Below are positions 51,350 to 59,984 of a stretch of 64,000 nt of DNA, piece after piece (positions within the stretch are counted from its first letter, which is position 1; each line of letters opens with the position of its first letter). The stretch is taken from NCBI RefSeq assembly GCF_001556045.1, contig NZ_LSIC01000061.1, positions 39,361 through 103,360 on the forward strand, given 5' to 3'. The notes below the pieces were generated by a model. That model searched no databases and was not told the origin of the DNA. It saw nothing but the letters and a program-made list of their open reading frames with translations. This DNA comes from Bradyrhizobium sp. CCH5-F6 (GTDB taxonomy: Bacteria > Pseudomonadota > Alphaproteobacteria > Rhizobiales > Xanthobacteraceae). The position numbers were made by a program, and so were the translations under genes.

Positions 51350-52855
51350 GTGATGGGCGGAGCCGACGGGCGGATCGTCCGCAACACCGCGCTGCTGATT
51401 CTCGCGCTGGTCGGATTGCGGCTCGTCGCGGCCGCCTTCACGCCGATCACGTTCGACGAAGCCTATTACTGGATGTGGTCGAAGAGCCTCGCCGGGGGGT
51501 ACTACGACCACCCGCCAATGGTCGCCTATGTGATCCGCGCCGGCACCATGATCGCGGGCGACACCGAGCTCGGAGTCCGTCTCGTCTCGATCCTGCTGGC
51601 GCTGCCGATGAGCTACGCCGTCTATCGCTCTGCCGCGATCCTGTTCGGCGGCGTGCGTGTGGCCGCGACCAGCGCCATCCTGCTCAACGTCACGATGATG
51701 GCCTCGGTCGGCACGCTGATCGTCACGCCCGATGCGCCGCTGCTGGTCGCCTCCAGCTTCGTGCTGTTCTTCCTCGCCAAGGTGCTGGAGACAGGTCGGG
51801 GGCCCTGGTGGCTCGCGGTCGGCGCGGCGGTCGGCGCGGCGCTGCTGTCGAAATACACCGCGATGTTCTTTGGGCTCGCGATCCTGATCTGGCTCGCTTC
51901 CGTGCCGAAGCTCAGGCGCTGGTTTCTCTCGCCCTGGCCCTATCTCGGCGGTCTCGTTGCCCTGGCGCTGTTCTCGCCGGTGATCGTCTGGAATGCGGAC
52001 CATCAATGGGTCTCGTTCGCAAAGCAGCTCGGCCGCGCGAAGATCGAGGACTTCCGGCCCGTCTTCATCGCCGAGCTGATCCCCACCCAGATCGCGTTCG
52101 CGACGCCGCTGGTCTTCATCCTCGGTGCGATGGGCCTGCACACCTTGACCTGGCAGCGGGCCGGCGCACTGGCCTCGCGCGTGCTGATCGAGACGATGTT
52201 CTGGACCATCGTCGCCTATTTCGTCTGGCATTCGCTGCATGCGCGTGTCGAGGCCAACTGGTTCGCGCCGGTCTATCCGCCCTTCGTCGTCGCTGCGGCC
52301 GCGGCTGCCAACCTCGCGCAATGGAAGCCGCGCCAGCGGCGCCTCGTCGACTTCTGCCTGCGCTGGGCGGCGCCCGTCGGTATCGTGATGTTTGCAGCGT
52401 TGATCGTTCAGGCCAATACCGGCTGGCTCTCGGGCTATCGCCGTGATGCCACGGTGCGCAGCGTCGGCGTCGGCTGGCGCGAGCTTGCCGCCGAGATCGA
52501 AGCGCTGCGCGTGCGCAGCGGTGCGACCTGCGTGCTCGCCCAGGACTACGGCACCACGGGCTGGCTGGCCTTCTATCTGCCGCGCGGCACCTGCGTAGTG
52601 CAGCAAACCCAGCGCATCCGCTGGGTCAACATGCCCGAGCCCGACCCCAGGCTGCTCGCCGGCAAGCTGCTCTATGTCGACGAGCTGCGCAGCGGGGGCC
52701 ATCCCGCTCTCAACGCTCTCTTTGCGCAGGTGACGCAGATTGCGCAATTGCAGCGCAAGCGCGGACCGCTCGTGGTCGAGACCTACGGCATCGATCTTCT
52801 GGAAGGCGCCAAGGGCGACGTGCTGGATCGCTCGCCGCCGCCGGAAGCGCGGTAG
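51350..52855 (+). CDS. GT39/PMT-family glycosyltransferase
   Basis: 501 residues from GTG 51350 (or ATG 51353), 3 bp after the upstream stop. ArnT/PMT-like: 'FTPITFDEAYYWMWSKSLAG' with the DE motif in the first periplasmic loop, 'YDHPPMVAYVIRAG', and ten or more membrane helices. It would transfer a sugar from a polyprenyl-phosphate donor made by the upstream GT2/GtrA enzyme onto an envelope acceptor. Acceptor unknown. Confidence 0.9.
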   Translation: MMGGADGRIVRNTALLILALVGLRLVAAAFTPITFDEAYYWMWSKSLAGGYYDHPPMVAYVIRAGTMIAGDTELGVRLVSILLALPMSYAVYRSAAILFGGVRVAATSAILLNVTMMASVGTLIVTPDAPLLVASSFVLFFLAKVLETGRGPWWLAVGAAVGAALLSKYTAMFFGLAILIWLASVPKLRRWFLSPWPYLGGLVALALFSPVIVWNADHQWVSFAKQLGRAKIEDFRPVFIAELIPTQIAFATPLVFILGAMGLHTLTWQRAGALASRVLIETMFWTIVAYFVWHSLHARVEANWFAPVYPPFVVAAAAAANLAQWKPRQRRLVDFCLRWAAPVGIVMFAALIVQANTGWLSGYRRDATVRSVGVGWRELAAEIEALRVRSGATCVLAQDYGTTGWLAFYLPRGTCVVQQTQRIRWVNMPEPDPRLLAGKLLYVDELRSGGHPALNALFAQVTQIAQLQRKRGPLVVETYGIDLLEGAKGDVLDRSPPPEAR

Positions 52856-52928
52856 TTCATGAAGCGCGGTAGTTCATGGCGGCCTGCGCCGCGGCGACGG
52901 CGCAGTGTTGGGACGAATTGACGGCTGT

Positions 52929-54818
52929 TCAGTCGACCGTCTCTGCCTTCGTCGTGTCCTGCCTCGGCCCATCCCGGTCGTGCCAGAACCAGACGGTCAC
53001 GACGCCCGAGCGGCCACGGACCTGGGCGAGCAGGGGGCCGGTCAGAACGCCGGCGGGCGTGCCGTGGAAGTCGGCCGCGTCGAGCAGCGTATCGCTCAGG
53101 GCGAGCCGCGCGCCGTTCTGGGCGGCGACCTCCATCAGCCGGCTCGCGACGTTGACGGTGTCGCCCGTCGCCGTGATGTGCTGATGGCTCTCGCCGAGGC
53201 GGGAGGCGACGATCTCGCCGAAATGCGCGCCGATCTTGAAGCCGAGCTGGTCGCCGATCGCGGTCGGCAGCGAGTCGATCCAGCGCTCCACGCTGCGATG
53301 CAGGTCGATCGCGCATGTCAGCGCGCGCGCCGCGTCGTCGGGCATCGCGCGCGGCAGTCCGAACAGGATCATGGCCCCGTCGCCAAGAAATCCGGTGATC
53401 ATGCCGCCGCAATCCACCGCCGTCTTCTCGATCTGCGCGTGGAATGCCTTCAAGAAGTCCCGAAGCACGTCCGGATCGGTGCGTTCGCTCAGCCCCGTGA
53501 AGCCGGAGAGATCGATGAAGACCACGGCTGCGTGCTGGCGGACGGGTTTTGACAGGAAATCGGGATCGCGCGCCAGCCACTCCTGCACGGCGGGGGCCTG
53601 GAATTGCGCGAGCGATCGGCTCTTGGCCGCGAAATATTGCGTGCGGCGGCTTCCCGCCCACAGCTGCACGCCGGCAAAGATCGCGACCGGCGGAACGGCA
53701 GCCACGAGCGTCGTCGCGGCGTTCAGCCAGACGCCGTGCGTGAACGCGAGCACATTGAGCCCGGCCCAGGCGATCATCACCACTGCCGCCGCAACGATGC
53801 CGAGCGCGCTGCGCCGCCAGGCGAGCAGCCCGACCAGTAGCATCGGCAAGAGGATCGCAACGACCGCATCGGCGATGCGGACCCTGCCGTCGCGTACGAT
53901 GCCGTCGCCGGCGACGAGATGGGTGATTGCGGTCGAGATCACCTCGACGCCGGGCATCAGGGAATCGAACGGCGTCGGGTAGACGTCGCCGCCGCCGGCG
54001 ACCGAAGCGCCGATCACGACGATCCGGTTCTCGATGGCGGCTCGGTTGAGCGTGCCGTCGAAGATGCTCTGCGCGCTGACGGTGCGAATGGTGCGGCGCG
54101 GGCCGTAATAGGTGATCGGCAGCGCGAAATCGGTGTCGGTCGGCACGGCGCGGTCGCCGAGCATGAGACGATCGGGTGCGATCGTCAGCGGCTGGTCGAG
54201 TGCGCGCGCCGCCACGCGCAACGGGAATGACAGCTCGACCTTGTCTCGGGTGCGGAACAGCATCGGCACCGAGAGCGGCGAGCCCGATTGTCCCGTCGCG
54301 ACGTTGACGACGCCGACCTCGGCGTGATCGGAGAATGCGGGCAATGGCTGCAGGAAGCGCTCGGCCTGCGGGAGAACGGCGAGGGGACCTTCGCTGCTCG
54401 GATCCACGGTTTCGCTGGCGGAGGGGAAGATCGCCGCGGCCGCGAGCACCATCGGACCGGTGGCGAGCGTGTTGGCGAGCGTGGCATCGCCGATCGCAGC
54501 GCTGCGGTCGACGAGCAGGAGATCAATGCCGATGACTTTCGGCTTGAATTGCACGATGGCGTCGACGACGCGCGCAAGATCCGCGCGCGGCATCGGATAG
54601 CTGCCGCCGCGCTTCACCACGGTATCGTCGATCGCGACGATGGTGACGAGATCGGGCGGCTGCCGCACGCCGCGGACCTGGGTCCGCCAATCCGTCAGTG
54701 TCGCCTCGAGCCGGTCGAGAAAGCGCAGATGGCCATTGGCGTGCGCGGCATAGATGCCCGCGCCCCACAGCGCGGTGAGAACGAGTGCCACCAGGATCTG
54801 GACGCGTCGGCTACGCAT
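52929..54818 (-). CDS. CHASE2-domain adenylate/guanylate cyclase
   Basis: 629 residues from ATG 54818; a TTG at 54890 could add 24 residues. One N-terminal membrane helix, a periplasmic CHASE2 sensor (about 30-320), three membrane helices (about 320-395), then a class III cyclase domain from about 435. Metal Asp residues are in 'VVFIDLSGFTGLSERT' and 'FLGDGAMILFG', and 'GDTVNVASRLME' is intact, but the adenine-contacting Lys before F-L-G-D is Gly (ITGFLGDG). Activity is likely but base selectivity is uncertain. In an operon behind the FecR-like gene, 61 bp away. Confidence 0.9.
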   Translation of the reverse strand: MRSRRVQILVALVLTALWGAGIYAAHANGHLRFLDRLEATLTDWRTQVRGVRQPPDLVTIVAIDDTVVKRGGSYPMPRADLARVVDAIVQFKPKVIGIDLLLVDRSAAIGDATLANTLATGPMVLAAAAIFPSASETVDPSSEGPLAVLPQAERFLQPLPAFSDHAEVGVVNVATGQSGSPLSVPMLFRTRDKVELSFPLRVAARALDQPLTIAPDRLMLGDRAVPTDTDFALPITYYGPRRTIRTVSAQSIFDGTLNRAAIENRIVVIGASVAGGGDVYPTPFDSLMPGVEVISTAITHLVAGDGIVRDGRVRIADAVVAILLPMLLVGLLAWRRSALGIVAAAVVMIAWAGLNVLAFTHGVWLNAATTLVAAVPPVAIFAGVQLWAGSRRTQYFAAKSRSLAQFQAPAVQEWLARDPDFLSKPVRQHAAVVFIDLSGFTGLSERTDPDVLRDFLKAFHAQIEKTAVDCGGMITGFLGDGAMILFGLPRAMPDDAARALTCAIDLHRSVERWIDSLPTAIGDQLGFKIGAHFGEIVASRLGESHQHITATGDTVNVASRLMEVAAQNGARLALSDTLLDAADFHGTPAGVLTGPLLAQVRGRSGVVTVWFWHDRDGPRQDTTKAETVD

Positions 54819-54879
54819 GCGGTCGTTTTTGCAATCTCTTGATGGTCTAATATTCTCGTCCGGGTCCAATCGACCCGGT

Positions 54880-55404
54880 CTATTGTCCAAGCCTTGCCAT
54901 CAGCGCATCGACACGGGGCTGGCCCCAGGTCTTGACGGTCAATGGGCCGGTTGCCTCGACATCGACGCCTTCGCCCGGTCCAAGCACGACGCCGCGTCCA
55001 CGGGCCCTGCGGCTCACGCCGACACGGCCGTCGGCGACGAACACGGAGGTCTTGGCGTCAGCGACATCGACCGCCCATTTCGTGCCGCGTACGGCTGCGA
55101 TCGCCTGCGGGGTGAGCACCTTGAAGGGACTGCCGCCGGGCTTCTTGGGCACCTCGATCAGCAGCGCTTTGCTGCTCAACTCCACGGAGTCTATATGTCC
55201 GTCGCGGTTGGCGTCTTTTAGTTCAAATCGGGCGCCATTTTCCGAAACGATCGTGATGCCGTTCCCGCAGCGCCAAACTTGCGTGCCCGCAGCCGACGGC
55301 GACGCCGTGCAGCCCGCATTGGCGCCAGGCTGTGCGGCTGCAAAGCCGGTCAATGACGATGATAACGCGAGGGCACAAAACCCGGCGCGCGAAAAGCCTC
55401 TCAT
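54880..55404 (-). CDS. exported FecR-domain protein with an EF-hand-like loop
   Basis: 174 residues from ATG 55404 (GGAGG upstream). Signal peptide (residues 1-24), then a FecR-type beta domain ('KVLTPQAIAAVRGTKWAVDV', 'TSVFVADGRVGVSRRA', 'LGPGEGVDVEA'). Residues 64-75 (D-A-N-R-D-G-H-I-D-S-V-E) match a 12-residue calcium-binding EF-hand loop exactly. The protein probably sits in the periplasm and modulates the CHASE2 cyclase encoded downstream. FecR-CHASE2 cyclase pairs are known in proteobacteria; how they communicate is not. Confidence 0.85.
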   Translation of the reverse strand: MRGFSRAGFCALALSSSLTGFAAAQPGANAGCTASPSAAGTQVWRCGNGITIVSENGARFELKDANRDGHIDSVELSSKALLIEVPKKPGGSPFKVLTPQAIAAVRGTKWAVDVADAKTSVFVADGRVGVSRRARGRGVVLGPGEGVDVEATGPLTVKTWGQPRVDALMARLGQ

Positions 55405-55446
55405 GCCAGCCTCCGTTTGCGTGCTCGGCACAGTTCAAGGCGATGT

Positions 55447-55464
55447 TGATACGGTACCGTATCA
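55447..55464. promoter_or_regulatory. TetR/AcrR-type operator palindrome upstream of the FecR gene
   Basis: TGATACGGTACCGTATCA is a perfect 18-bp palindrome, 43 bp upstream of the FecR ATG. It matches the style of operators bound by AcrR/TetR repressors. No TetR gene is adjacent, so the repressor would act from elsewhere. No clear -35/-10 pair was identified around it. Confidence 0.55.
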
Positions 55465-55963
55465 CACGCGGAGGCTGCTGAAAAGTGCCGGGTTGGTAGC
55501 TATTTTATCGCGGTGGCGATTTCCAGGCCGGCGCGATCAACTTTCGGTCACGGCGCCGTGCCGCGCGAGGCAGTGTGGTGCGCGGGCTGTTGCCGCATGG
55601 GCCGGCTGGCGCGGAGTCCACCAGCCTCGCGCAACGCTCCCGCGCTACGGTCAGGGCCAGTTTGAGGACCACGAAAATGACGTTGTCGAGTGCGTCATGG
55701 ATGCGGCCGCAAACGTCGAAGAGTCCACGCAAACCGGGTCGAGAAACATGGTTAACAGACGCGCCTAAGTCCGTAGTTTTGCGAGCTTTTTTCTCGAAAT
55801 GGGACAGCGTTAACGCATTGCCCCACATCCGCCCGAACTTAATCCGCATTTAACTAAAAGTCGCCTTAATGACGCTCCGACCCTCTGCGAGATGCTGTTC
55901 CCGGATCGTGACCAGCGGCACTTCGAAGGGGGACTGAGTGACACCGTCCTGGACGCAAGGCGA
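55465..55963. other. intergenic region, no gene recognised
   Basis: Between the FecR operon and the Tlde1-domain gene. The last part (about 55740-55870) is richer in A/T with motifs such as GAGCTTTTTTCTCGA and ATTTAACTAAAAG and presumably holds the promoter of the downstream gene. No convincing coding frame, RNA or repeat was seen. Confidence 0.5.
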
Positions 55964-57112
55964 ATGAGTACGAGTATCGCTGCGCAAAGTAACGCGGCAC
56001 GGAAGTCCAATCTTCGGAAGCCTTCCCGGAAAATGACCGCCACCAATTGGCTTGGCGCCGCCGCGATCGGCTGCGTCGTGACGGGCGCCGGCTGGATCGT
56101 CTACAGCAACGTCCTCGGCGCGAGCGTCTATCCCACCGTCGGCAGCATCGGCTACGACGAGCCAGTGGTCAGGCGCGCGCCCAGGGTCGTGCTGCGCGAG
56201 GCCGGCGAGGCCATCAAGGAAACCTTCGCGCTGCTGCCCGACCGCTTGCAGGTGGCCGCTCCCATCTCGCGCGAGATGTTCAACGAGCGCTTCGCCGCGG
56301 CTGCGACCCCGGGCGTGGCATCCAATGCGGCGAGCGCCGAACCTGCCGCTTCCGCAACCAGGGTTGCCGACGCCCGGGAGACCGCGAAGCCGGGCGTGAT
56401 CGCGAAGGTCGCCGAAGTCCTGAAACCGCAGGGGCCGGCAAGGACCGGTGATGCTGCCAAGGCCAAGCGCACTGACACAATGCAGCTGGCCTCGGCCGAT
56501 CCGGCCCAGATCGTGCCGGCGCCGGAGGCGAAGCCTAAGTCGTTCGCCGATCGCGCCAAGGCCGCAGTGATGTCGATCACCGGTCCGCGCCAGTCGATGG
56601 TGGAAAAGCTCTGGGGCAAGCGCGAGCCGTCCGGCGGTCTGCTTGCCTACGCCTCGGCCGACGCCAGCGTGACCGCGGCCATCGCGCCGAAGGAGCAGAA
56701 CCCGATGTTCGGTGGCGCGCCGCCCTACGAGCGCGACACCGCGGTCTACGACATCACCGCCAAGACGGTGTATCTGCCCGACGGCACCAAGCTCGAGGCG
56801 CATTCGGGCCTCGGCTCCAATCTCGACGATCCGCGCTCCCAGCGCCTGCGCATGCGCGGCGTGACGCCGCCGCACATCTACACGCTGAAGCCACGCGAAG
56901 CGCTGTTCCACGGCGTGCCGGCGCTGCGCCTGACCCCGATCGGCGGCGAGAGCGCGATCTACGGCCGCGACGGCCTGCTCGCGCATACCTTCATGCTCGG
57001 GCCGAACGGCGATTCCAACGGCTGCGTGTCGTTCAAGGACTACTACGCATTCCTCGACGCCTACCGCAACAAGGGCATCCGCAAGCTCGCGGTGCTGGCG
57101 CGGGTGGAGTGA
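55964..57112 (+). CDS. DUF2778/Tlde1-domain protein (L,D-transpeptidase-like)
   Basis: 382 residues from ATG 55964; an earlier in-frame start at 55892 is possible. A basic N-terminus, one membrane helix (about residues 27-46), a 200-residue Ala-rich linker, then a C-terminal DUF2778/Tlde1 domain: 'DDPRSQRLRMRGVTPPHIYT' and the catalytic-type 'HTFMLGPNGDSNGCVSFKDY' with His and Cys. Tlde1 domains cut or exchange peptidoglycan peptides and were first seen in a type VI effector. Here the anchor suggests a housekeeping envelope role. Monocistronic with its own terminator. Confidence 0.85.
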   Translation: MSTSIAAQSNAARKSNLRKPSRKMTATNWLGAAAIGCVVTGAGWIVYSNVLGASVYPTVGSIGYDEPVVRRAPRVVLREAGEAIKETFALLPDRLQVAAPISREMFNERFAAAATPGVASNAASAEPAASATRVADARETAKPGVIAKVAEVLKPQGPARTGDAAKAKRTDTMQLASADPAQIVPAPEAKPKSFADRAKAAVMSITGPRQSMVEKLWGKREPSGGLLAYASADASVTAAIAPKEQNPMFGGAPPYERDTAVYDITAKTVYLPDGTKLEAHSGLGSNLDDPRSQRLRMRGVTPPHIYTLKPREALFHGVPALRLTPIGGESAIYGRDGLLAHTFMLGPNGDSNGCVSFKDYYAFLDAYRNKGIRKLAVLARVE

Positions 57113-57136
57113 TCGCACCTCTCCATCGATGACGAA

Positions 57137-57166
57137 AAGGGCCGCTCGCAGCGGCCCTTCTCTTTT
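57137..57166 (+). terminator. Rho-independent terminator after the Tlde1-domain gene
   Basis: A 10-bp stem AAGGGCCGCT / AGCGGCCCTT with loop CGC, followed by CTCTTTT, 24 bp downstream of the stop codon. Confidence 0.88.
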
Positions 57167-57183
57167 CGCGTCGCGGGCGCACT

Positions 57184-57984
57184 TCAGCCCGGCCAGCTCT
57201 GTCCGCCGCCGTCGATCCTCAGCACCTGGCCGGAGACGAAGGTACCCATGGGGCCGGCGAAGAACTCGATGACGCGCGCGACCTCGTCCACGGTGGCGAT
57301 GCGGTCGAGCGTGCCGCTTTCGACCATCCGGTTCGGGTCGACCGCGCGGGTACCGAGGAAGCGGCCAGTGCGGGTATCGCCAGGCGCGATGCAGTTGACC
57401 GCGATATCGTAGGGGCGGAGCTGGTCGGCGAGACATCGCGTGTAGTGGGTCACCCCGGCCTTTGACACCGCATAGATCGAGCCGTTGGTGCGCCCCTTGA
57501 ACGCCGCGACCGAGCCGAGCGTGACGATGCGGCCGGATCGCCGCTCCATCATGCCCTTCGCGACCGCCTGGCAGGTGAGGATGGTCGAGAGCAGATTGCG
57601 CTCCAGCACCGCGCGCACGTCTGCCTCCTTGATATTCACCGCATCGTTCGGATCGGGCTTGCCGCCGGCAGCCGCGATATCGCCGCCGGCATTGTGGACG
57701 AGGATGTCGATCGGCCCGAGGGCGCCCTCCGTCTCGGCAATCACGCGCGCGATGTCCTCGCCCTTGGTGAGGTCGCCGAGCACACGCTTGCTGCGGACCC
57801 CGAACGCCTGGCCGATCTCCGCCGCCACCGCTGTAAGCGTCGTGCCCTCGCCATATTCCGCCGGCCCGTTCTCGCGCATGCCGTGGATAGCGACATCGGC
57901 GCCGAGCGCGGCAAGCTTCTCGGCAAAGGCGCGGCCGAGCCCGCGCCCGGCGCCGGTCACCAGCGCGACCTTGCCTGCAAGCAT
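57184..57984 (-). CDS. short-chain dehydrogenase/reductase
   Basis: 266 residues from ATG 57984, preceded by GGTGAGGGAACG; an upstream ATG at 58008 adds 8. Classical SDR: coenzyme motif 'VTGAGRGLGRAFAEKLAALG', 'DILVHNAGGDI', catalytic Ser in 'IVTLGSVAAFKGR', Tyr/Lys in 'SIYAVSKAGVTHY', and 'DIAVNCIAPGDTRTG'. NAD(P)-dependent oxidoreductase; substrate unknown. Probably not linked to the neighbouring isochorismatase, 184 bp away. Confidence 0.92.
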   Translation of the reverse strand: MLAGKVALVTGAGRGLGRAFAEKLAALGADVAIHGMRENGPAEYGEGTTLTAVAAEIGQAFGVRSKRVLGDLTKGEDIARVIAETEGALGPIDILVHNAGGDIAAAGGKPDPNDAVNIKEADVRAVLERNLLSTILTCQAVAKGMMERRSGRIVTLGSVAAFKGRTNGSIYAVSKAGVTHYTRCLADQLRPYDIAVNCIAPGDTRTGRFLGTRAVDPNRMVESGTLDRIATVDEVARVIEFFAGPMGTFVSGQVLRIDGGGQSWPG

Positions 57985-58168
57985 CTTCGTTCCCTCACCT
58001 GGCTTCATGATCTTTCCTGTTGCGGTTTGTCAGTTGGTCGCGACGCGGATTGATGTCATGGGCGCGCCCGCGCAACGCCGGCGCGATCATGGCACGATCA
58101 GCGCGCAAACGAAAACCAGGGCCGCAATTGCGCGATACGTTGCGCAACGCCTGGGGTCGACCGGGCCT

Positions 58169-58762
58169 TCACGCCAGCGCCTCGCCGCGTGCGATGATTG
58201 CGAAGCGGTCCGACAGCTCGGCCAGCGCGACCTCGTGGACGGTCCGGGCGTCCAGCGTGCCGCCGAGGCCGTCGGGCAGATCCCGCGTGGCGCAGGAATC
58301 CGCATGGATCGTCGTGCGAAAACCGAGATCGAGCGCGGCACGCGCGGTGGAGCTGACGCACATATGCGTCATGAAGCCGGCCAGCACGATATTCTTGCGT
58401 CCGCTCGCGGCGAGCTGCGCTTGCAGGTCGGTGCCGGCGAAGGCGTTCGGCAGCTCCTTCTCGATCACGAGCTCCTTCGCACGGGGACCAAGCTCGGCGA
58501 CGATCGCGCCGCGATCGGCGGAGCGATCGAACAGGCCGCCGGCCTTGCCGCGATGGGCGATGTGGATGATCACAGCGCCACTCTCGCGTGCCCGCGCCAA
58601 CAGGGCGGCTGCCCGGACGATCGCAGGTTTGGCGTCGGGCAGGGCGAGGGGACCTGCCAGATATTCGTTCTGGATGTCGATCAGCACCAGCACGGCTTCG
58701 CCAAGAGGCGGCGGGGTGAGGTCGGCACCGGCGAGCTGCAGCAGGGTCTTTACGGACGTCAT
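58169..58762 (-). CDS. isochorismatase-family cysteine hydrolase
   Basis: 197 residues from ATG 58762, with GGAG 10 nt upstream. Catalytic triad: Asp in 'VLVLIDIQNEYLAG', Lys in 'KELVIEKELPNAFAGTDL', and Cys in 'LAGFMTHMCVSSTARAALDL'. Amidohydrolases of this family act on N-carbamoyl, nicotinamide or similar amides; the exact substrate is unknown. Divergent from a LysR gene with a dyad/repeat region between, the usual layout for a regulator and its target. Confidence 0.92.
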   Translation of the reverse strand: MTSVKTLLQLAGADLTPPPLGEAVLVLIDIQNEYLAGPLALPDAKPAIVRAAALLARARESGAVIIHIAHRGKAGGLFDRSADRGAIVAELGPRAKELVIEKELPNAFAGTDLQAQLAASGRKNIVLAGFMTHMCVSSTARAALDLGFRTTIHADSCATRDLPDGLGGTLDARTVHEVALAELSDRFAIIARGEALA

Positions 58763-58826
58763 GATTTCATATCTCCAGGGTGACACTGCCCAATCATAGC
58801 TGCGGAGCCGCCTGCTGATATGCAGG

Positions 58827-58857
58827 GATATTGCAGCCGATGGCTGCGATATTGCAG
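58827..58857. promoter_or_regulatory. LysR-type binding region between divergent genes
   Basis: GATATTGCAG occurs at 58827-58836 and 58848-58857 (21 bp apart, two helical turns). Overlapping these is the inverted repeat GCAGCC-N3-GGCTGC at 58833-58847. A near copy, GATATGCAG, starts at 58817. The spacing and symmetry suit a LysR tetramer site controlling the divergent isochorismatase and lysR genes. Confidence 0.5.
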
Positions 58858-58887
58858 GCCGTTGCCGGCCGGTATAGGCTGGAAGGC

Positions 58888-59721
58888 ATGAACTGGGACG
58901 ACCTTCGCATCATCGCTGCGGTCAGGGACGAGGGCACCTATGCCGGGGCCAGCGCGCGGCTGCGTATCGACGAGACCACGGTCGGGCGCCGGCTGTCGCG
59001 TATCGAGCGCGCGCTCGGCCTGCGCCTGTTCGAGGCTGCCGACGGCGTTCGCAAGCCGACCCGGAGCTGCGAGGCGGTGCTCGCGCATATCCAGGCGATG
59101 GCCGCGCATGCCGCCGAGATCGGTCGCGTCAGTCAGAGTCTGCCGGGCCCGGTGGGACACCTGCGCATCGCCTCCACCAATGCATTCGCGGACGAGGTTC
59201 TGGCACCGCATGCGAGCGACTTCCTGCGCGCCAATCCCGGCCTGACGCTGCAATTTCTGACCTCGAGCGAGAATGTCAGGTTCTCGCGCTGGGAAGCCGA
59301 TCTCGCGATCCGCCTGCGCAAGCCCGACAAGGGCGATTTTTCCATTTTGAAGCTCGGAGACATCCGTATCTATTATTTCGAGCCGGTCGCGATCGAAGGC
59401 GAGCCGGCGCTGTGCGCCTATCCGGACGAGCTCGGCGCCATTCCTGAGATGCAGTTTCTGCGCACGAAGAAAATCCGGCCGCGCTGCGTGACTGACAATG
59501 TCCGCGTCATCCGCACGCTGATCCGCTCGCACCAGGCCGCGGGCGTGCTGCCGGAGCACAGCTGCACCGACTTGCTCGGCGACCGCCGCCTGCGCGCCAC
59601 GCTGCTGCCGAAACGGCGCGACGTCTGGCTGCTCGTGCAGAACCATCTCAAGCGCGATGCCGCGACTCGCGTGACGATCGACTGGGTGCGGTCTTGTTTC
59701 GAGCAAATGTCGCCTGCCTGA
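58888..59721 (+). CDS. LysR-family regulator
   Basis: 277 residues from ATG 58888, preceded by GGAAGG. Helix-turn-helix 'GTYAGASARLRIDETTVGRR' near residues 16-35, then a LysR substrate-binding domain (DUF-type short form, 'GPVGHLRIASTNAFADEVL'). The divergent isochorismatase gene is the likely target, via the repeats at 58827-58857. The effector is unknown. Confidence 0.92.
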   Translation: MNWDDLRIIAAVRDEGTYAGASARLRIDETTVGRRLSRIERALGLRLFEAADGVRKPTRSCEAVLAHIQAMAAHAAEIGRVSQSLPGPVGHLRIASTNAFADEVLAPHASDFLRANPGLTLQFLTSSENVRFSRWEADLAIRLRKPDKGDFSILKLGDIRIYYFEPVAIEGEPALCAYPDELGAIPEMQFLRTKKIRPRCVTDNVRVIRTLIRSHQAAGVLPEHSCTDLLGDRRLRATLLPKRRDVWLLVQNHLKRDAATRVTIDWVRSCFEQMSPA

Positions 59722-59823
59722 CGCGACATCGCTTGGGGTTCATGGTGTCGCTGTGCGTAACGTGCGACGAAAAATCTTCTCGTGGCATCTTGCAACCCGA
59801 AGATGCTTCGTCTATTAGCGCGG

Positions 59824-59909
59824 TCCTTCGCTAGGCCATGGGTTCGGGCTCTCTGAGATCCCGACTGGCGCGTGCCGGTCTCCGGTTTCGTGTTCCGCCG
59901 AATGAAGGA
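59824..59909 (+). ncRNA. possible tRNA-derived element 1 of a tandem array
   Basis: A segment closed by a 7-bp stem, TCCTTCG (59824-59830) and TGAAGGA (59903-59909), with an internal arm AGGCC...GGGCT that resembles a D-arm. There is no recognisable T-loop or 7-nt anticodon loop. It precedes two better tRNA-like elements at 59915 and 59985 with regular spacing. That is the main reason to propose it. Confidence 0.3.
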
Positions 59910-59914
59910 GAAAC

Positions 59915-59984
59915 GCAGGACGTAGCTCATGGAGAGCGTCGGGCTGAACACCCGAAGGCATCGGTTCGATTCCGGTCTCTTGCA
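59915..59984 (+). ncRNA. degenerate tRNA-Phe(GAA)-like element 2
   Basis: D-stem GCTC/GAGC (with only a 5-nt loop), anticodon stem TCGGG/CCCGA with loop CTGAACA (anticodon GAA), and T-arm ATCGG-TTCGATT-CCGGT form a clear tRNA core. The acceptor stem pairs only imperfectly: GCAGGAC with CTCTTGC in 6 of 7 positions and one extra base. No CCA end. It is unlikely to be aminoacylated. Confidence 0.6.
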
